From contig MCFL01000056.1 of the NCBI GenBank assembly GCA_002102555.1, positions 98,330 through 162,329 on the forward strand: a stretch of DNA of 64,000 bases, read 5' to 3'. Positions within the stretch are counted from its first letter, which is position 1; each line of letters opens with the position of its first letter. Below are positions 24,004 through 34,736 of this stretch, piece by piece. The notes under the pieces are model-generated. The model did not search any database. It was not told the DNA's origin and worked only from the letters and a program-made list of their open reading frames with translations. The position numbers and the translations under genes are program-made. The stretch is from Catenaria anguillulae PL171. Its lineage: Eukaryota; Blastocladiomycota; Blastocladiomycetes; Blastocladiales; Catenariaceae.

Positions 24004-25459
24004 ATGCCTGCGGACATGGGCAACCCAACCATGTTTTGGATTGTTCACCTGGCCGCCTTAATCAACATTGTATTGTCCATGGTCTCATGCGTCGCTGTAC
24101 TGACGCACATGCACTTGCGAGCGCGTCGGGCGGCAAGACAGAGCATGGTTGCGAATGCAACAGCAGGTTCGCTTGACGCTGTATCGAACCAAGCAATATC
24201 GATCATGCGAGTCAAAACGACTACAAAACACTCTTTCGCGACCCGCCTCGCCCTATACTTGGCAATTGTGGACTTGGCGTGGGGATGCTCGCACTTTCTG
24301 GATCATATGGTTCGGTTTCCAGTCCTGTTGGTCGTCCGATTCAGTTCGATCCTGACTGGACGTTTGCAATAGTGGTTGATGGTGACGAGGGAGTTTCCTC
24401 GCGATCCGTCAGTATTGGCCTGTCCGCCCATCTCTGGATCTGGTTTGGTTTCCACAACTGGTTCACGCCGTTCTCTCGGCCTACACTTATTCCAAAGTGT
24501 GCCACAACCGATCCGTGAAATGGGGTCGCCATGACTGGAAACTTCACACGGTTTGTGCGGTTCCGATTCTTGCTTTGACTCCCGTCTTTTACTTCACTGA
24601 TGGCTTTGGGCCCGTTGGATACTGGTTCGTCGCCGTTCCGTCCTTACGCTGTCCTCGATTTGATTGCTGGTGCTAACATTTGGTGCTTGCTTGATTGTGT
24701 ACGACTACGGCAGGTGCATGGGAAACGCTCGAACTACGTCAGGCCGACTTCTCAACTTCATGGCATGCGTTGTCTCAAGCATCAATGCCGTTGCAACAAC
24801 TTGGGGGTATCACGCCATCCGCAAGACGTTACAATCTGTCGGCATGTCCATCGAGCTGGATACCGGCTATGGCGTCGGCGAGTTCATGAGGCACTTGTTC
24901 CCATTCCTCGGCCTCGGCCGGCTCTCACGCGCCGCGACCTCGGGCGGCGTACGAAGGCTAGCCGAAAGGACGGTGTCGGAGCTCTGGCGACCTTCAACAT
25001 TCCCTCGGCCATTCACCCACTTCCCAATGCAACCAGTGCTGCGATGAACGGCAACAACAACAACAACAACAACGGCACCTTAGGCAAGGGCACTACCGAC
25101 GAATCAGGCTCATCACTTGGCGCACACATTGGAAGCGCCGGGCACGGGACGACAGTCCTGTCGGGCCAGCCCAATCAGAAACCAAGCAACGCTGGCAGAC
25201 CCACGAGCTCCGCGACGCGCTCGCAGCTGGCGCGCACTGCCTCAGCTCCATCATGCGCAGCGCCAGCTGGATGTACATTCCACTGGCATTGAGTCTCGGT
25301 GCCGTCTCGCTGGCTAGTTTTGCAAACGTCATTGAGCCATTTTCGAATCTGGTGGTGGTGGTGACGGCAAACTGCTCGGGTCTCGTCAATAGCTATGCCT
25401 ATTTTTCAAACTATCGCGTCAAGAAGGAGTTGCTTGGATCTGATTACGATGACACTTGA
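24004..25459 (+). CDS. Putative seven-TM receptor 2, tandem paralogue of receptor 1
   Basis: Same architecture as the gene before it: FWIVHLAALINIVLSMVSCV (TM1), a short basic loop, LALYLAIVDLAWGCSHFLDH (TM2, matching LALADLTWSIAHSCDH in receptor 1), a TM3-4 region around 24420-24600, GFGPVGYWF before TM5 (compare GSTGYWCL), LVLTFGACLIVYDYGRC, a long loop with a run of asparagines (25050-25074, AAC repeats), then SASWMYIPLALSLGAVSLAS (TM6) and FSNLVVVVTANCSGLVNSYA (TM7; compare FVVFTANVSGFFNARA). The reading frame changes more than once (around 24340, 24660 and 25050), by splicing or missing bases I could not fully resolve. Probably a G-protein-coupled receptor. Ends KKELLGSDYDDT. Confidence 0.7.
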
Positions 25460-25568
25460 CAAGGAATGAATCACTTTGTACAGCAGACATTTATGTTCTT
25501 ATATGATAAGGAAGATACATAAAGGACAGTCAATACTTGAACAAGTGGAAAAGGGTTCGGCATCCGGA

Positions 25569-26630
25569 TCACATGTTGGTCAGCGTGATGAGACGGGGAC
25601 ATTGCCTCATGGCGGTTGATGGCACAATGGGCGCAACCTCGGCCTTGCTGGGTGTCGTTGCTGCTGAAAGCTGCTTGTCACAAGTGGACGTGGCGTTGGG
25701 CGCGTGTCGCGTCATTGTGGGAACGGATTGCGCAGGTGCAGCCGCAGGTGTGGCGGGTGTGTTTGTGGGCGTGGTGGGTGCACTTGCGGGCGTGGCGGCC
25801 GTGCGTGCGGGTGAGGGTGTTGGTGCGGGCGCAGTGGCCTTTGGTGGCGCAAGGGAGAGGAAGGGCTCGGTTGGCGCAAGGAGTTGAAAGTGGGTGGCAC
25901 CAACCCCAGGCCTTTCAATAACTTTGGCCGGCACGTAGCAAGTCACGCCTGTTTCCGGGTCATTGAGCTTGACCTTGTTGGCGACACACACGACGGCATA
26001 CTCAAGAGCCAAATCGAGATATGGTCCAAGAAACTCTACGATTTTGCCCATGTGTCACGATAGAAGAAGAGTGAGTCCACAGCTGGCAACGAACTGCGGG
26101 CCGAAGTCAAGTCTTACCTGCACCATATCGAGTTGGTGCGGCTGCTCAGCACAGGCGCCGTCAAGCTCAACTCTGCGTGAACTTGCCCTGGTTCGCAATG
26201 ACCTCTTCGAGATGTCCGTGGTTGTGTGTCGGGACAAAGTAGCCCATGCACGGCTCTTGTTTTTGTTGCGTGGCCCGTGTGTTGAAGACACCAATGCGAA
26301 TTTGGCGATGCGGGAGCCTGGGGTCATCGATCGAGTAATTGACTTGTGTGGTTTCCGATTCACTCGGCGCTGAGACTGTCGTAAACAGGCAACCAGCTGA
26401 GTACAAAAGTAGATGCTTGATAGGAAATAGGCAATCACGCACAACAATGCGAACGGCCTGGTTACCCCGCCACATGTGCCGAGTGGGACCCGCTCGACAT
26501 CGCCGTGATAAACGAATGGACAAACATGAGTTTGTCGGCCCCCAATTCATGGCTGATCATGCTGAACATGGCGCTCCAAGCAGTTGCTCGACGATGGAAG
26601 GCGATCCAGGTATGCTGAACCTTGTGATGG
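25569..26630 (-). CDS. Unrecognised protein-coding gene
   Basis: Two protein-like minus-strand stretches. The upstream one (about 26630-26167) contains MISHELGADKLMFVHSFIT, VRIVVRDCLFPIKHLLLYSA, RIGVFNTRATQQKQEPCMGY and FVPTHNHGHLEEVIANQG. The downstream one (26051-25569) contains KIVEFLGPYLDLALEYAVVC and NDPETGVTCYVPAKVIERPG, then an Ala/Pro/Thr-rich repeat tail ending RLITLTNM. A junction around 26052-26160, with GTAAGAC at about 26118, joins them plausibly. The 5' end is unknown and may lie as far up as 27250. Codon use and residue patterns look coding, but I do not recognise the family. Confidence 0.4.
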
Positions 26631-27806
26631 CCGGCGGTGGCAGTGGTGGCACATATACGTGAACGGTGACTGGCATTGCGAGCACCGAGCAGGCTCGGAT
26701 ACAGGCCGCCGGCCGGTGCCGTTGATACGGCATAGTGACGATCGGCCGTATCAGCACCGCCCGTGCGTTGCGCAAGTCCCGTTCAATGAACACCGATTGC
26801 TTCGTGTGATCCAGGAGTGTGTGAGCAGGAGAAAAAAGGAGCAGTAAGAAAAAAAAGCAGACGAACCAGCATCTCTGGAAACAAAGTCTGCAGAGCGACG
26901 AGTGTCGATTCACGCCCCCCTCCAATCTACCTGAGCAGCCGGGTGCTCGCCAGGCCGACACGATGTGCAAAGAGTACGAGGGAACCAGGTTCTGGTAACG
27001 AGTGTTGGGTCGGGTAGAGGTTGTCGGCGGTGGAGGCAACAAGGTTCTGCCCGAAGGTTGAAATCCATGCCAAGCAGCGTGGCCAGCAGTGCAATCTTGG
27101 CTGGAGTCCCTAGCGTCGTTGCGAGACGATCGGAAATGATTGGCACGGAAGGAACGGTCGACAGCTCGAGGTGCATGGGCCAGTCTTGGGGTCTGGTGGT
27201 CTGGTCTGGTGGGTCGCGGGCAGCGGGCAGGGTCTGAGTGGAGCAAGATCAGTGAGAACAAGAGGAAGCGCATACACATATATGTAAGCGAGAGCGCCCA
27301 TATGATCTTTACAGTGTTTTTTTACGTCTGGCCAGGAGCGGCAGCCAAACAGAGGGATCGGCGACCCCAACCGGCCTCACCCCACCTCACGCACATGCAC
27401 GTGGCGTGACCCCAGGCCCGTGGGGCGCCGGCCCCGTCCGGCGTGATGATGCAAGATCTTGCAGATGGATGACTCCTGTTGAGGCCGCCCTTTGACAAAA
27501 TGAAAACGAGCGCGACCACCACAATTGCAACGGAACGGGAATCTGGAACAATCCGCCAGAATCTCCGTCCCTTATGTAAGTAGCTGAGCGACCAATGTAC
27601 ATTGCAATGGACCCATGGAAATACACTCAACGCCGTCCCTGATCCTGTAATTCCCGTCCCCACCCTCAAGCTCGAGGACTCCACCGCTGCTGTGACCGTT
27701 CCCAACCTCGAACGCCCTTCCCGCCAACGCCAAAGCAGAAGCCAACCCTTGGCCCGACCCGCACTGTCCTTTCCGTACTTGGGCCGACCTCATACCATAC
27801 CCCACA
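26631..27806. other. Region between unknown gene and PANK, no clear gene
   Basis: Minus-strand frames here (for example 27279-26557) look low in information and include a poly-Phe/Leu stretch from a purine tract. It may hold the 5' exons of the preceding minus-strand gene. Nothing else is supported. Confidence 0.4.
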
Positions 27807-29478
27807 ATGATGAACCTTGCTGGTGTCCACCTCGGCGACGAGGTCAGCTTGCGCGGCATCCGCGACATTGTGTTTCCCGAGCACAACGATCATGTTCCGC
27901 AAATCGCCATTGATGTACGAGCCGTCCCCAAGCTGCCATGTCGCTGTGTGAGGCAGCCTCTCGTTCATGCCAAGACTCTTGTAACATCGCCGGCTAATTG
28001 ATCGATCGCGGCTGCGCTGCTCTTGACCCCCACTCCCTCACTCAGATTGGCGGCAGTTTGGTCAAGATTGCCTATTTTACCCGGCATGCTTCAACCATTG
28101 CCACGACCGGATCGTCGCCCAACGCCTCCATTTCCCTCTCGCAAACCCCTGCGGCGGCGCTCGCAGCAAGCACATCGCCATCAGGATCATCCCCCTCACG
28201 CTCTTCACAACAGCGCGCAACCTACGTGTCTCCGACACCTCATACTCCCACGTCATCATCAGCCGGCCCGTCCACGATAGCCTCGGCCGCCGCCCTCGCC
28301 GCTCACGTGTCGCCCTTCCCGTCCAGCGACGGCCGAGGATCCCCCGCCGGCGGATCAGGCGGCCGCCTCAATTTCGTCAAGTTTGAAACCGCCAAAATGC
28401 CAGAGTGCATTGCCTTTCTCAAGCAATTGATCGAGGAGCAAGAACTTGACGCCGACGTGCCCCACGAGCGGACGTTGTTGGCGACCGGCGGCGGCGCGTA
28501 CAAGTATTACGAGACACTGGAGCGCGAGTTGGGAGCAAAGATTTTCAAATATGACGAAATGGAGTGTCTTGTCAAGGGTATGTGTGAGCACTTGTTTTCT
28601 GTTGCGGCCGTCGGCGTCGCCTCTGTTTGCTCTAACCTTACATCTCCATGATCAGGTCTGGATTTCCTTGTCAAATATGTCCCGCGTGAGGTTTTCACAT
28701 ACTTTGATTCCCAACCGATTCAATTCGAAAGCACTCCGCCAGAAAACGCATATCCGTACATGGTACCAGCATTTCTCTTCTCGTCTGTATTTGATCTCCA
28801 TTTGCTCATGATTGCCGTTCGCCCACCAGCTTGTCAACATTGGATCTGGCGTGTCTATTCTCAAGGTGACGGCGCCCGGTGTTTCCGAGCGGATAAGCGG
28901 TACCTCACTCGGTGGCGGCACATACTGGGGCCTCATGTCCATGCTCGCCGTGCAGCACGGCGTCAACTTGACGTTTGATGACATGCTCGAGCTGTCCAAG
29001 ACTGGTGACAACACCAATGTGGACATGCTTGTCGGTGACATTTACGGCATGGATTACAACAAGATTGGTACGCTGTCACATGCTCAGTCCCGATCACCAT
29101 CCTTGACATGCGCCTCACGCCCAATGTGTGTACACACTCTCGTCGTACCTAGGCCTCAAGAGCACCACCATTGCCTCAACCTTTGGCAAAATGTTCAAGA
29201 AATCGCCCGACGAGCGCCAATCCACGCCGCTCAACGACATGTCACGCTCGTTGCTCTTCATGTTGTCCAACAACATTGGCCAAATCGCGCACCTCAATGC
29301 AAAGGCACACAACATTTCGCGCATCTACTTTGGCGGGTACTTTATTTGTGGACACCCAATCACCATGCACACGCTGTCGTACGCCATCCAGTTTTGGTCG
29401 CGCGGCGAAACCAAGGCCCTGTTTCTTCGGCACGAAGGGTTCTTGGGCGCCGTCGGCGCGTTTTTGCAGCATCAGTAG
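27807..29478 (+). CDS. Type II pantothenate kinase
   Basis: It phosphorylates pantothenate, the first and regulated step of coenzyme A synthesis. Five exons (27807-27914, 28046-28577, 28656-28762, 28830-29067, 29153-29478) give 436 aa in frame throughout. Motifs: AIDIGGSLVKIAYF (phosphate-binding strand, formed across intron 1), ATGGGAYKYYETLE, VNIGSGVSILKV (adenosine motif), SGTSLGGGTYWGL, LVGDIYGMDYNKIG, and NIGQIAHLNAKAHNISRIYFGGYF near the C-terminus, as in eukaryotic PANK enzymes. An unusual Ser/Pro/Thr-rich insert of about 95 residues (28085-28365) sits after the first strand, in a surface loop; the catalytic motifs are intact. The MM start at 27807 has the only suitable ATG. This is among the cleanest gene models in the window. 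Confidence 0.93.
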
Positions 29479-31046
29479 ACGCGAGGCACAGGGCACGGGG
29501 AAGGTGTACCGATGTGTGGCGCATGGATCAAGGAAAGAGGATCGGGCCGTGTCATGATCATTCGTAAGGGTTTCAATTTGGCGAGTTGTAGTGTCTCATC
29601 TATTGCCTGTTCCATTTCTCTGCCGGTGGATATTTATTGCACTCTTCATGCACTCTGCTTTTTCATGCCATTTGTTAGAGTGTCAAGAGCGGATTTGGTC
29701 ACGCATATGAGCTCCATTGGCTTATGGGTTCATCGTCTTGACATCCACTCGTCTCATCAGACTGTGAGAGGTGCGGGGTTCATGCCCGTTGTAGTGCGAC
29801 CCCACCCTCACTGACAAACAGTTGATTGAGCAGGACCAAGTTGAATCAGTGTCTTGGATCTCGCCCTCGTGTCGGATAGGCACGCCAGTGCCACGCCATG
29901 CCACGCCAGTGCCACGCCCACCCATTTGCACTTTTGCGTCAATACAATCTCCACATGAGCATAATGGCTTGCTAAAGTTTGTACAATGTCAACCGACATC
30001 CGCTTGGTTGCCTACACCGAATCAGACCCCTGTGTACGTGATGTAGACAACACCTGTGTGCGGTACAGATATCCTGGCCGCCAAGATGTGTCATGAAGTG
30101 GGCAACATTCACAGTCATCCTATGCACCGACCGCATGAGACTTTAGATTCATTGAGCCTCTGTCAGCAGCTTGCTCGGCGCGCGTCCGCATTGGACTCAG
30201 TTGGCTGCGGACATCATCTTCGTGACCCGAACCAGCCTATTTCATGCCCATTCATCCAAGCTCAAACTCTCCTCGCCACGTTGGTTCATGGAAGGACAAG
30301 TACATTGCGACTCACGATTGACATCCACGACATGGCAAATGTGATGAGCCTCCTCGCGGGAAATCGCTTTAAGGGCCTCCCATACTTGCTGTCATGATGT
30401 TGTTGATGGAAATGATTGGACTCTGGGTGCTCAGCCACGCTGCCATTCCAGTCCGCCAAGTGGCTCGTGAACATCTGGATGCGTTCTGGACAGGTTCCCT
30501 ACCATGAGATGGCCTCCTCTTGAGCCAACCTCAATGATGGGCTTGCAATGTGAACTATTTGCCTTGAGCCGGATGGCTCTCTGGGCCATGCCCCACGGGT
30601 GCCGAGTCGACGCAGTATCGGACCAAATGTATGAATTGGGGGCGCTCGGGACATGGCTGGTTGATGAAGTGGTTCATGTTACCCTGAAAATATGTGTACT
30701 GAAAGAGGCGAGGCAATATTGGCACTGCACAGATTCCTTTAGGTCAGTCCACTTTGTGTGTCTCTCCTGCAAGTCTCCCACAGATGGAGGAGGTTGCAAG
30801 TCGCGATAAAACCCACCGACATCCCTTCCCATGCCTCGCAATTGTATACTGTAAGTATCGACTCTACTGCGGTGCAGCCTTTCCCCACTTCTTCCCTTGT
30901 ATATTCCCATCCCATCCACCCCCTTTCTTGGACTCTTGCTGGTCAAGTCCTCGCGTGTACATATCCACACCCATCAACCAACCACCTTCCAACCCCATCA
31001 AGACTCTCTCGATTACATTCCCACGCCATTCCCACGCCATTCCAAG
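29479..31046. other. Long intergenic region, no gene seen
   Basis: No supported gene. It includes a short CCACGCCAGTG-type direct repeat (29881-29925). The last 200 nt are pyrimidine-rich and run into the SSP1 start. Confidence 0.5.
29881..29925. repeat. Short tandem repeat, GCCACGCCAGT units
   Basis: Overlapping copies of CACGCCAGTGCCACGCC with small variations. A local slippage repeat. Confidence 0.6.
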
Positions 31047-31703
31047 ATGAAGTTCACCACCGTCACCCTCGTCGCCGCCCTGCTCTTGCTCGCCGAGCCC
31101 ATGCTCGCAGTGCCCATGCCCGCCCCACAAGCTGCCGGCACTCCCACTGTTGTCAAGATTGGCGTTGGTGCCAACGGTACCATCACTGGCGGATCCTCGT
31201 CGGGTGGCTCGACCGGCGCAACACCCACGCAACGCGCCGCGCCTGCCCCAGCACCGGCACCGGCACCCACGAGCTCGACTGGTAACGGCTCGTCCAACGG
31301 CGGTGGGTCGTCAAACGGCGGCAACCGGTCGTCCAACGGCGGCGGCTCATCCAACGGTGGCCGCTCTTCTAACGATGGCGGATCGTCCAACGGTGGCAAC
31401 AACTCGTCCAACGGTGGTAACAACTCGTCCAACGGTGGTAACAACTCGTCGCGCAATGGGGGTGCAAACCGTGGAAACAACAACCGTGGCGGCAACAACC
31501 AAGTCACCCAGTTGATTGACGATCTCGAGCGCGAGTTTGACGACTTGCAGCGCAACGTCAACGACCTCCGCCGTCTTCGCGATGTAGGCAACCTTGGGAA
31601 CGTGGAGCTCAACGAAGTGTCGCGGGAATCCCGGGACGCCCTTAATGCGGCTGACAACATTAGGGACCGACTGATCGACTTGGACAACAGCGCACGCGGA
31701 TAA
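31047..31703 (+). CDS. Small secreted protein 1 (SSP1), repeat linker plus C-terminal helical module
   Basis: 218 aa, intronless. Signal peptide MKFTTVTLVAALLLLAEPML, cut near AVPMPAP. Then a Gly/Ser/Thr region, a PAPAPAPAP stretch, and a long repeat of SSNGG units (31287-31449) that makes many NSS and NGS sequons for N-glycosylation. The last 65 residues form a charged helical module: LIDDLEREFDDLQRNVNDLR, then LNEVSRESRDAL, then DNIRDRLIDLDNSARG. The same module ends two other secreted proteins 3.3 and 4.5 kb downstream. I know no family with it. A repeat-linker surface or wall protein anchored by a coiled coil is inference. Confidence 0.85.
   Translation: MKFTTVTLVAALLLLAEPMLAVPMPAPQAAGTPTVVKIGVGANGTITGGSSSGGSTGATPTQRAAPAPAPAPAPTSSTGNGSSNGGGSSNGGNRSSNGGGSSNGGRSSNDGGSSNGGNNSSNGGNNSSNGGNNSSRNGGANRGNNNRGGNNQVTQLIDDLEREFDDLQRNVNDLRRLRDVGNLGNVELNEVSRESRDALNAADNIRDRLIDLDNSARG
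31287..31449 (+). repeat. Degenerate 15-nt coding repeat in SSP1
   Basis: Units of the type TCGTCCAACGGYGGY encode SSNGG, with three near-identical copies at the 3' end spelling SSNGGNN. The in-frame, length-variable pattern suggests slippage expansion. Confidence 0.8.
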
Positions 31704-31920
31704 GGAGCCATTTGGTGATCATTTGGTCGCTGCAGCGTCATTTTTGCGTGGTCCAGAGTCGAAAAACGGTTTTTGTTCACTGCCCCCCCCCCTTCCAGCA
31801 TGTCCCCCTCCCCCACCTTCATTCCCCGCTGGCGTGGAAGAGGTTGCTAGCAACCCTTTTGTTGAGTTTGTTTCGTATATATCACCTGCCCAATCATTCA
31901 TGTCCTCGCCCTTTTCCAGT

Positions 31921-31958
31921 TGCATGGTGACAAACTCCTTGCATGGTGACAAACTCCT
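31921..31958. repeat. Perfect 19-bp tandem duplication
   Basis: TGCATGGTGACAAACTCCT occurs twice head to tail, 3' of SSP1. It looks like a recent slippage or footprint-like duplication. No flanking element is seen. Confidence 0.75.
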
Positions 31959-32337
31959 TGATGTAAGAAATCTTGACTTTGAAGAAGATAATGTAAGACC
32001 GGTCTTTTATATCGTATCTTTGAGCTTGATGCGCGGCTGAACTCGAGCTCCGCCGACCGATACAGTATATATACTTGACGATGGGCTGTGTCTCTGCTCT
32101 TGCGCATGTGTTCATTTAGGATGGGGGCTGTTTGGTGGAGTCGGTCAGACGATGGCCACGGATCAGCGGCCTGTCTAATGTCCAGCACAAACAGCTGCAC
32201 GGTACATGCCAAAAAGTGAAGTCAGCCTGCCAAGTCAGCGACAATCCACCTGCTCCACTAGCAAAATTATGTGCATGTCGGCGTTCGGTTAGCCCACTGT
32301 TGTCCCTGCTCTGCCACCCTTGTCTGCAGGCACGGCC

Positions 32338-33441
32338 GGGTTTACTTCAGTAGTACACCGCTCATCTGGCAAATCTCACGACGATCGTTCCCAGCAACAA
32401 AAACACAACTTTGCTCCCGTGGTGCGATTGCCACCAGACTTGGAAGACGAGTTGATTATGCTTCTGATAAATTTTTCCCCTGGGGTTTTGGCTCCCGATA
32501 AATACACTCAAAATGTTTTAGTCCCGAGCCAAATGATGCACCTTGGCAATGGAGGCATCGGCCAATTCAAGTATCTGCAGGTTAGGCCGACCAGCATGCA
32601 TTCTCCCGCAACTTCGGGCATGAATTATGAAAAATTCCTTCATTCAAAAGAAATAAATGGTAGCGGGAAAGTGATACAGGGTTTTTTTCTCTAATTTTCT
32701 TGGGTCAATCTGGGTGTTGTTCAGGAGAAGAGTGATTTTCGATGGTTGGGAACAAAAGGGTATAAACGCCCAAAGTACTACCTACAAGCCGGACATCGGC
32801 CTGCCAATGCCGTCCAACCGCTTTCCGGTCGTGCTCGCACCGGAAACCTTCGCATTCAGTAACGGCTTTTCCAAGGAGCCGTTCTTGTTCCACCGTTCCC
32901 CGGACGGCACCGTGGACCTCCGCCGTGACGCCAACCAGCTGCAAGCAACTTGTCGGAGTCTTGTCGTTTACTCGCAACTGATCTTTTTCACACACTTTGG
33001 GCATCGCGGCATCCTCATGACATTTGACAAGTGTTAGTTACCATCCTTTTCCGTCCCGACCTTGTTTTTCGACTACGGAAATGCCCTCATGACGTTCCTG
33101 GTCATGGAGGCATTCACCGCTTCGTGATCATCGAAATGGACGAGCATTCCCATCGGCACTATCCGGCGCACACGGAACAAGCGCGCACAGACTACTTGCT
33201 TGGCCCAGCTGTCGGTTTAGTGATTCAACCGGACACTTACCAAGGCCATTCGCTCGTGTTGGAGCGCAGAATCCTTCACGAGACCGAGAATTCAAGGCAT
33301 CATGGCGGACCAAGGAACCGGGAGAAGAAATGGAGGTTTCCCAATGCTTATAGTTCTTGTTGTGGGCATGTCCCTTTTCCAAGTGAATCGTCTCCTTTTC
33401 TTTTCGCTTGTTGGGTAAATGTTTGTATTCGTGGGCATTGA
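32338..33441 (+). pseudogene. AT-richer remnant with PD-(D/E)XK-like motif
   Basis: Three consecutive frames read as protein but are interrupted: 32338-32694 (LPPDLEDELIMLLINFSPGV), 32714-33037 (RVIFDGWEQKGINA; DGTVDLRRDANQL) and 33031-33441. The last contains FRPDLVF, then FVIIEMDEHSHRHYP, a downstream EQAR and LVIQPDTYQG. The order RPD ... (V/I)IE-x-DE-x-H ... R ... NPD-like resembles the PD-(D/E)XK-type proteins common in giant DNA viruses and their relics, where the segments read RPD and IE-DE-QH. Base composition is AT-richer than neighbouring genes. No start or stop structure supports an expressed gene. Motif reading is from memory of the family's pattern, so confidence is low to moderate. 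Confidence 0.4.
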
Positions 33442-34370
33442 TCATGTTGTCTTGGGAAATGTCAGGAGGAAAGACCTGTACATGGAACCTTACTCTGTGC
33501 TCAATTCTGCCCTCGCCAATTGGGTGCTACAAACCATAGCGGGCTGCAATAACCGAGTGAATCCAGTCCTTTTCTTGCCGCGAGCACAGGTGGGCACCAT
33601 TCATGCACGCCAACTCTGCAGACAGTGCTCAACAACGCCTGCAGCACGTGTCACACCAGACACAACATGTCGCTGCCATGCCGTTCGTGACCTACACCAT
33701 ATGATTGCATGTCCGTGCTTGGCCTATCTCAACCGAAGCTCTGTTTTCCAGCGCGATATTTGCTTGGTCGATTCCACGCAAGACAAGACTGCCTCAATCT
33801 GTTGCTTTCGGCCGCGGTTGATAGAACAATGCGGGTCAGGAATAGGAACCGACCTAGCTTGCATTGCCTCTCAGCAAGTCCAGTGAGGCAGCGAGCATTT
33901 GGTGCACGTTCATGTGCAATTTGCACTGAGAAGGTCCTCCACTCTGACTCGTGCTTTGTTGAACTCCGAACTGCAAAACAATTGACACCTTTGGACATGC
34001 ACCCGTTATAATCCGCCTCAAAGTACATGATGGTTCTCATTTCGTCCAACATGGCTGCTTCATGGCCATGATCCATGTCAAATCATTTCGCCACATTCGC
34101 TGCCGCGCCTCACCATGAACAGCCATTCTGACCACTATGGCTTACCAACATTGAAGCAGGTTCATGGCCGTCTCAAGCGCCTGAATGCTCTTTGCGACTC
34201 GCGCCACACGGAATTGACTCTCTGCTGAATTTGACAAATAGATTCAAAAAGAGCGACGTTCCCGCCTCCCCACTAGTTCGGCGTCGAAACATCTTCATTC
34301 CCTGAATTCCCATCACAGTTTTTACCCTTCCATTCCCAATTCATCTGTTGCTGGTCAACCTTGTCTCAAA
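33442..34370. other. Intergenic before SSP2, no clear gene
   Basis: Frames here (for example 33419-33886) have no recognisable feature. They could be further debris of the preceding remnant. Confidence 0.4.
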
Positions 34371-34736
34371 ATGCGCACTTTCACCCTTTTCATTGCCGTG
34401 TTCGCCCTGCTCCTCCTTTCGCCCGCGGTCCTGGCCCAAGGCAACAACAACAACAACATCGTCCGACTCATTGACGATTTGGAGCGCAGCCGTGACGACT
34501 TGGAACGCGATATTGTACGCCATTCATCACTCAACGCGCATGCCGCTCGCCTGCCAGACACTCATCGTTGATTGATTTGTGTGCGATAGAACGATCTCCG
34601 CCGGATTCGCGGCCAGGGCAACGAAATCAATCGTGCCGACCTCGCCGAAGTGAGCCGCCGCACCCGCGATGCGCTGCAGAACATCGACAATGTTCGGGAC
34701 GACCTGATTAATCTTGACAACGCTTCTCGGCAATAG
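34371..34736 (+). CDS. Small secreted protein 2 (SSP2), minimal form of the SSP module
   Basis: 96 aa in two exons (34371-34514 and 34590-34736). A signal peptide (LFIAVFALLLLSPAVLAQ) is followed almost directly by the module: NIVRLIDDLERSRDDLERDI, intron, NDLRRIRGQGNEINRADLAE, VSRRTRDALQNIDNVRDDLI, NLDNASRQ. Only GNNNNN separates the two, so this protein defines the module boundaries. Donor GTACGC and acceptor GATAG are clean and phase 0. Closest to SSP1 in sequence (LIDDLER, NDLRR, EVSR, RDAL, DN-RD-LI-LDN shared). Function unknown; secretion is well supported. Confidence 0.85.

Noticed and set aside
26557-27279. 240-aa minus-strand frame with a poly-Phe/Leu segment
   Set aside because: The hydrophobic run comes from a purine tract on the plus strand; no topology or family support. 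It may overlap 5' exons of the neighbouring gene, but is not a gene as it stands.
31287-31449. CRISPR-like regular repeats
   Set aside because: The repeats are in-frame 15-nt coding units of a secreted protein with no spacers.
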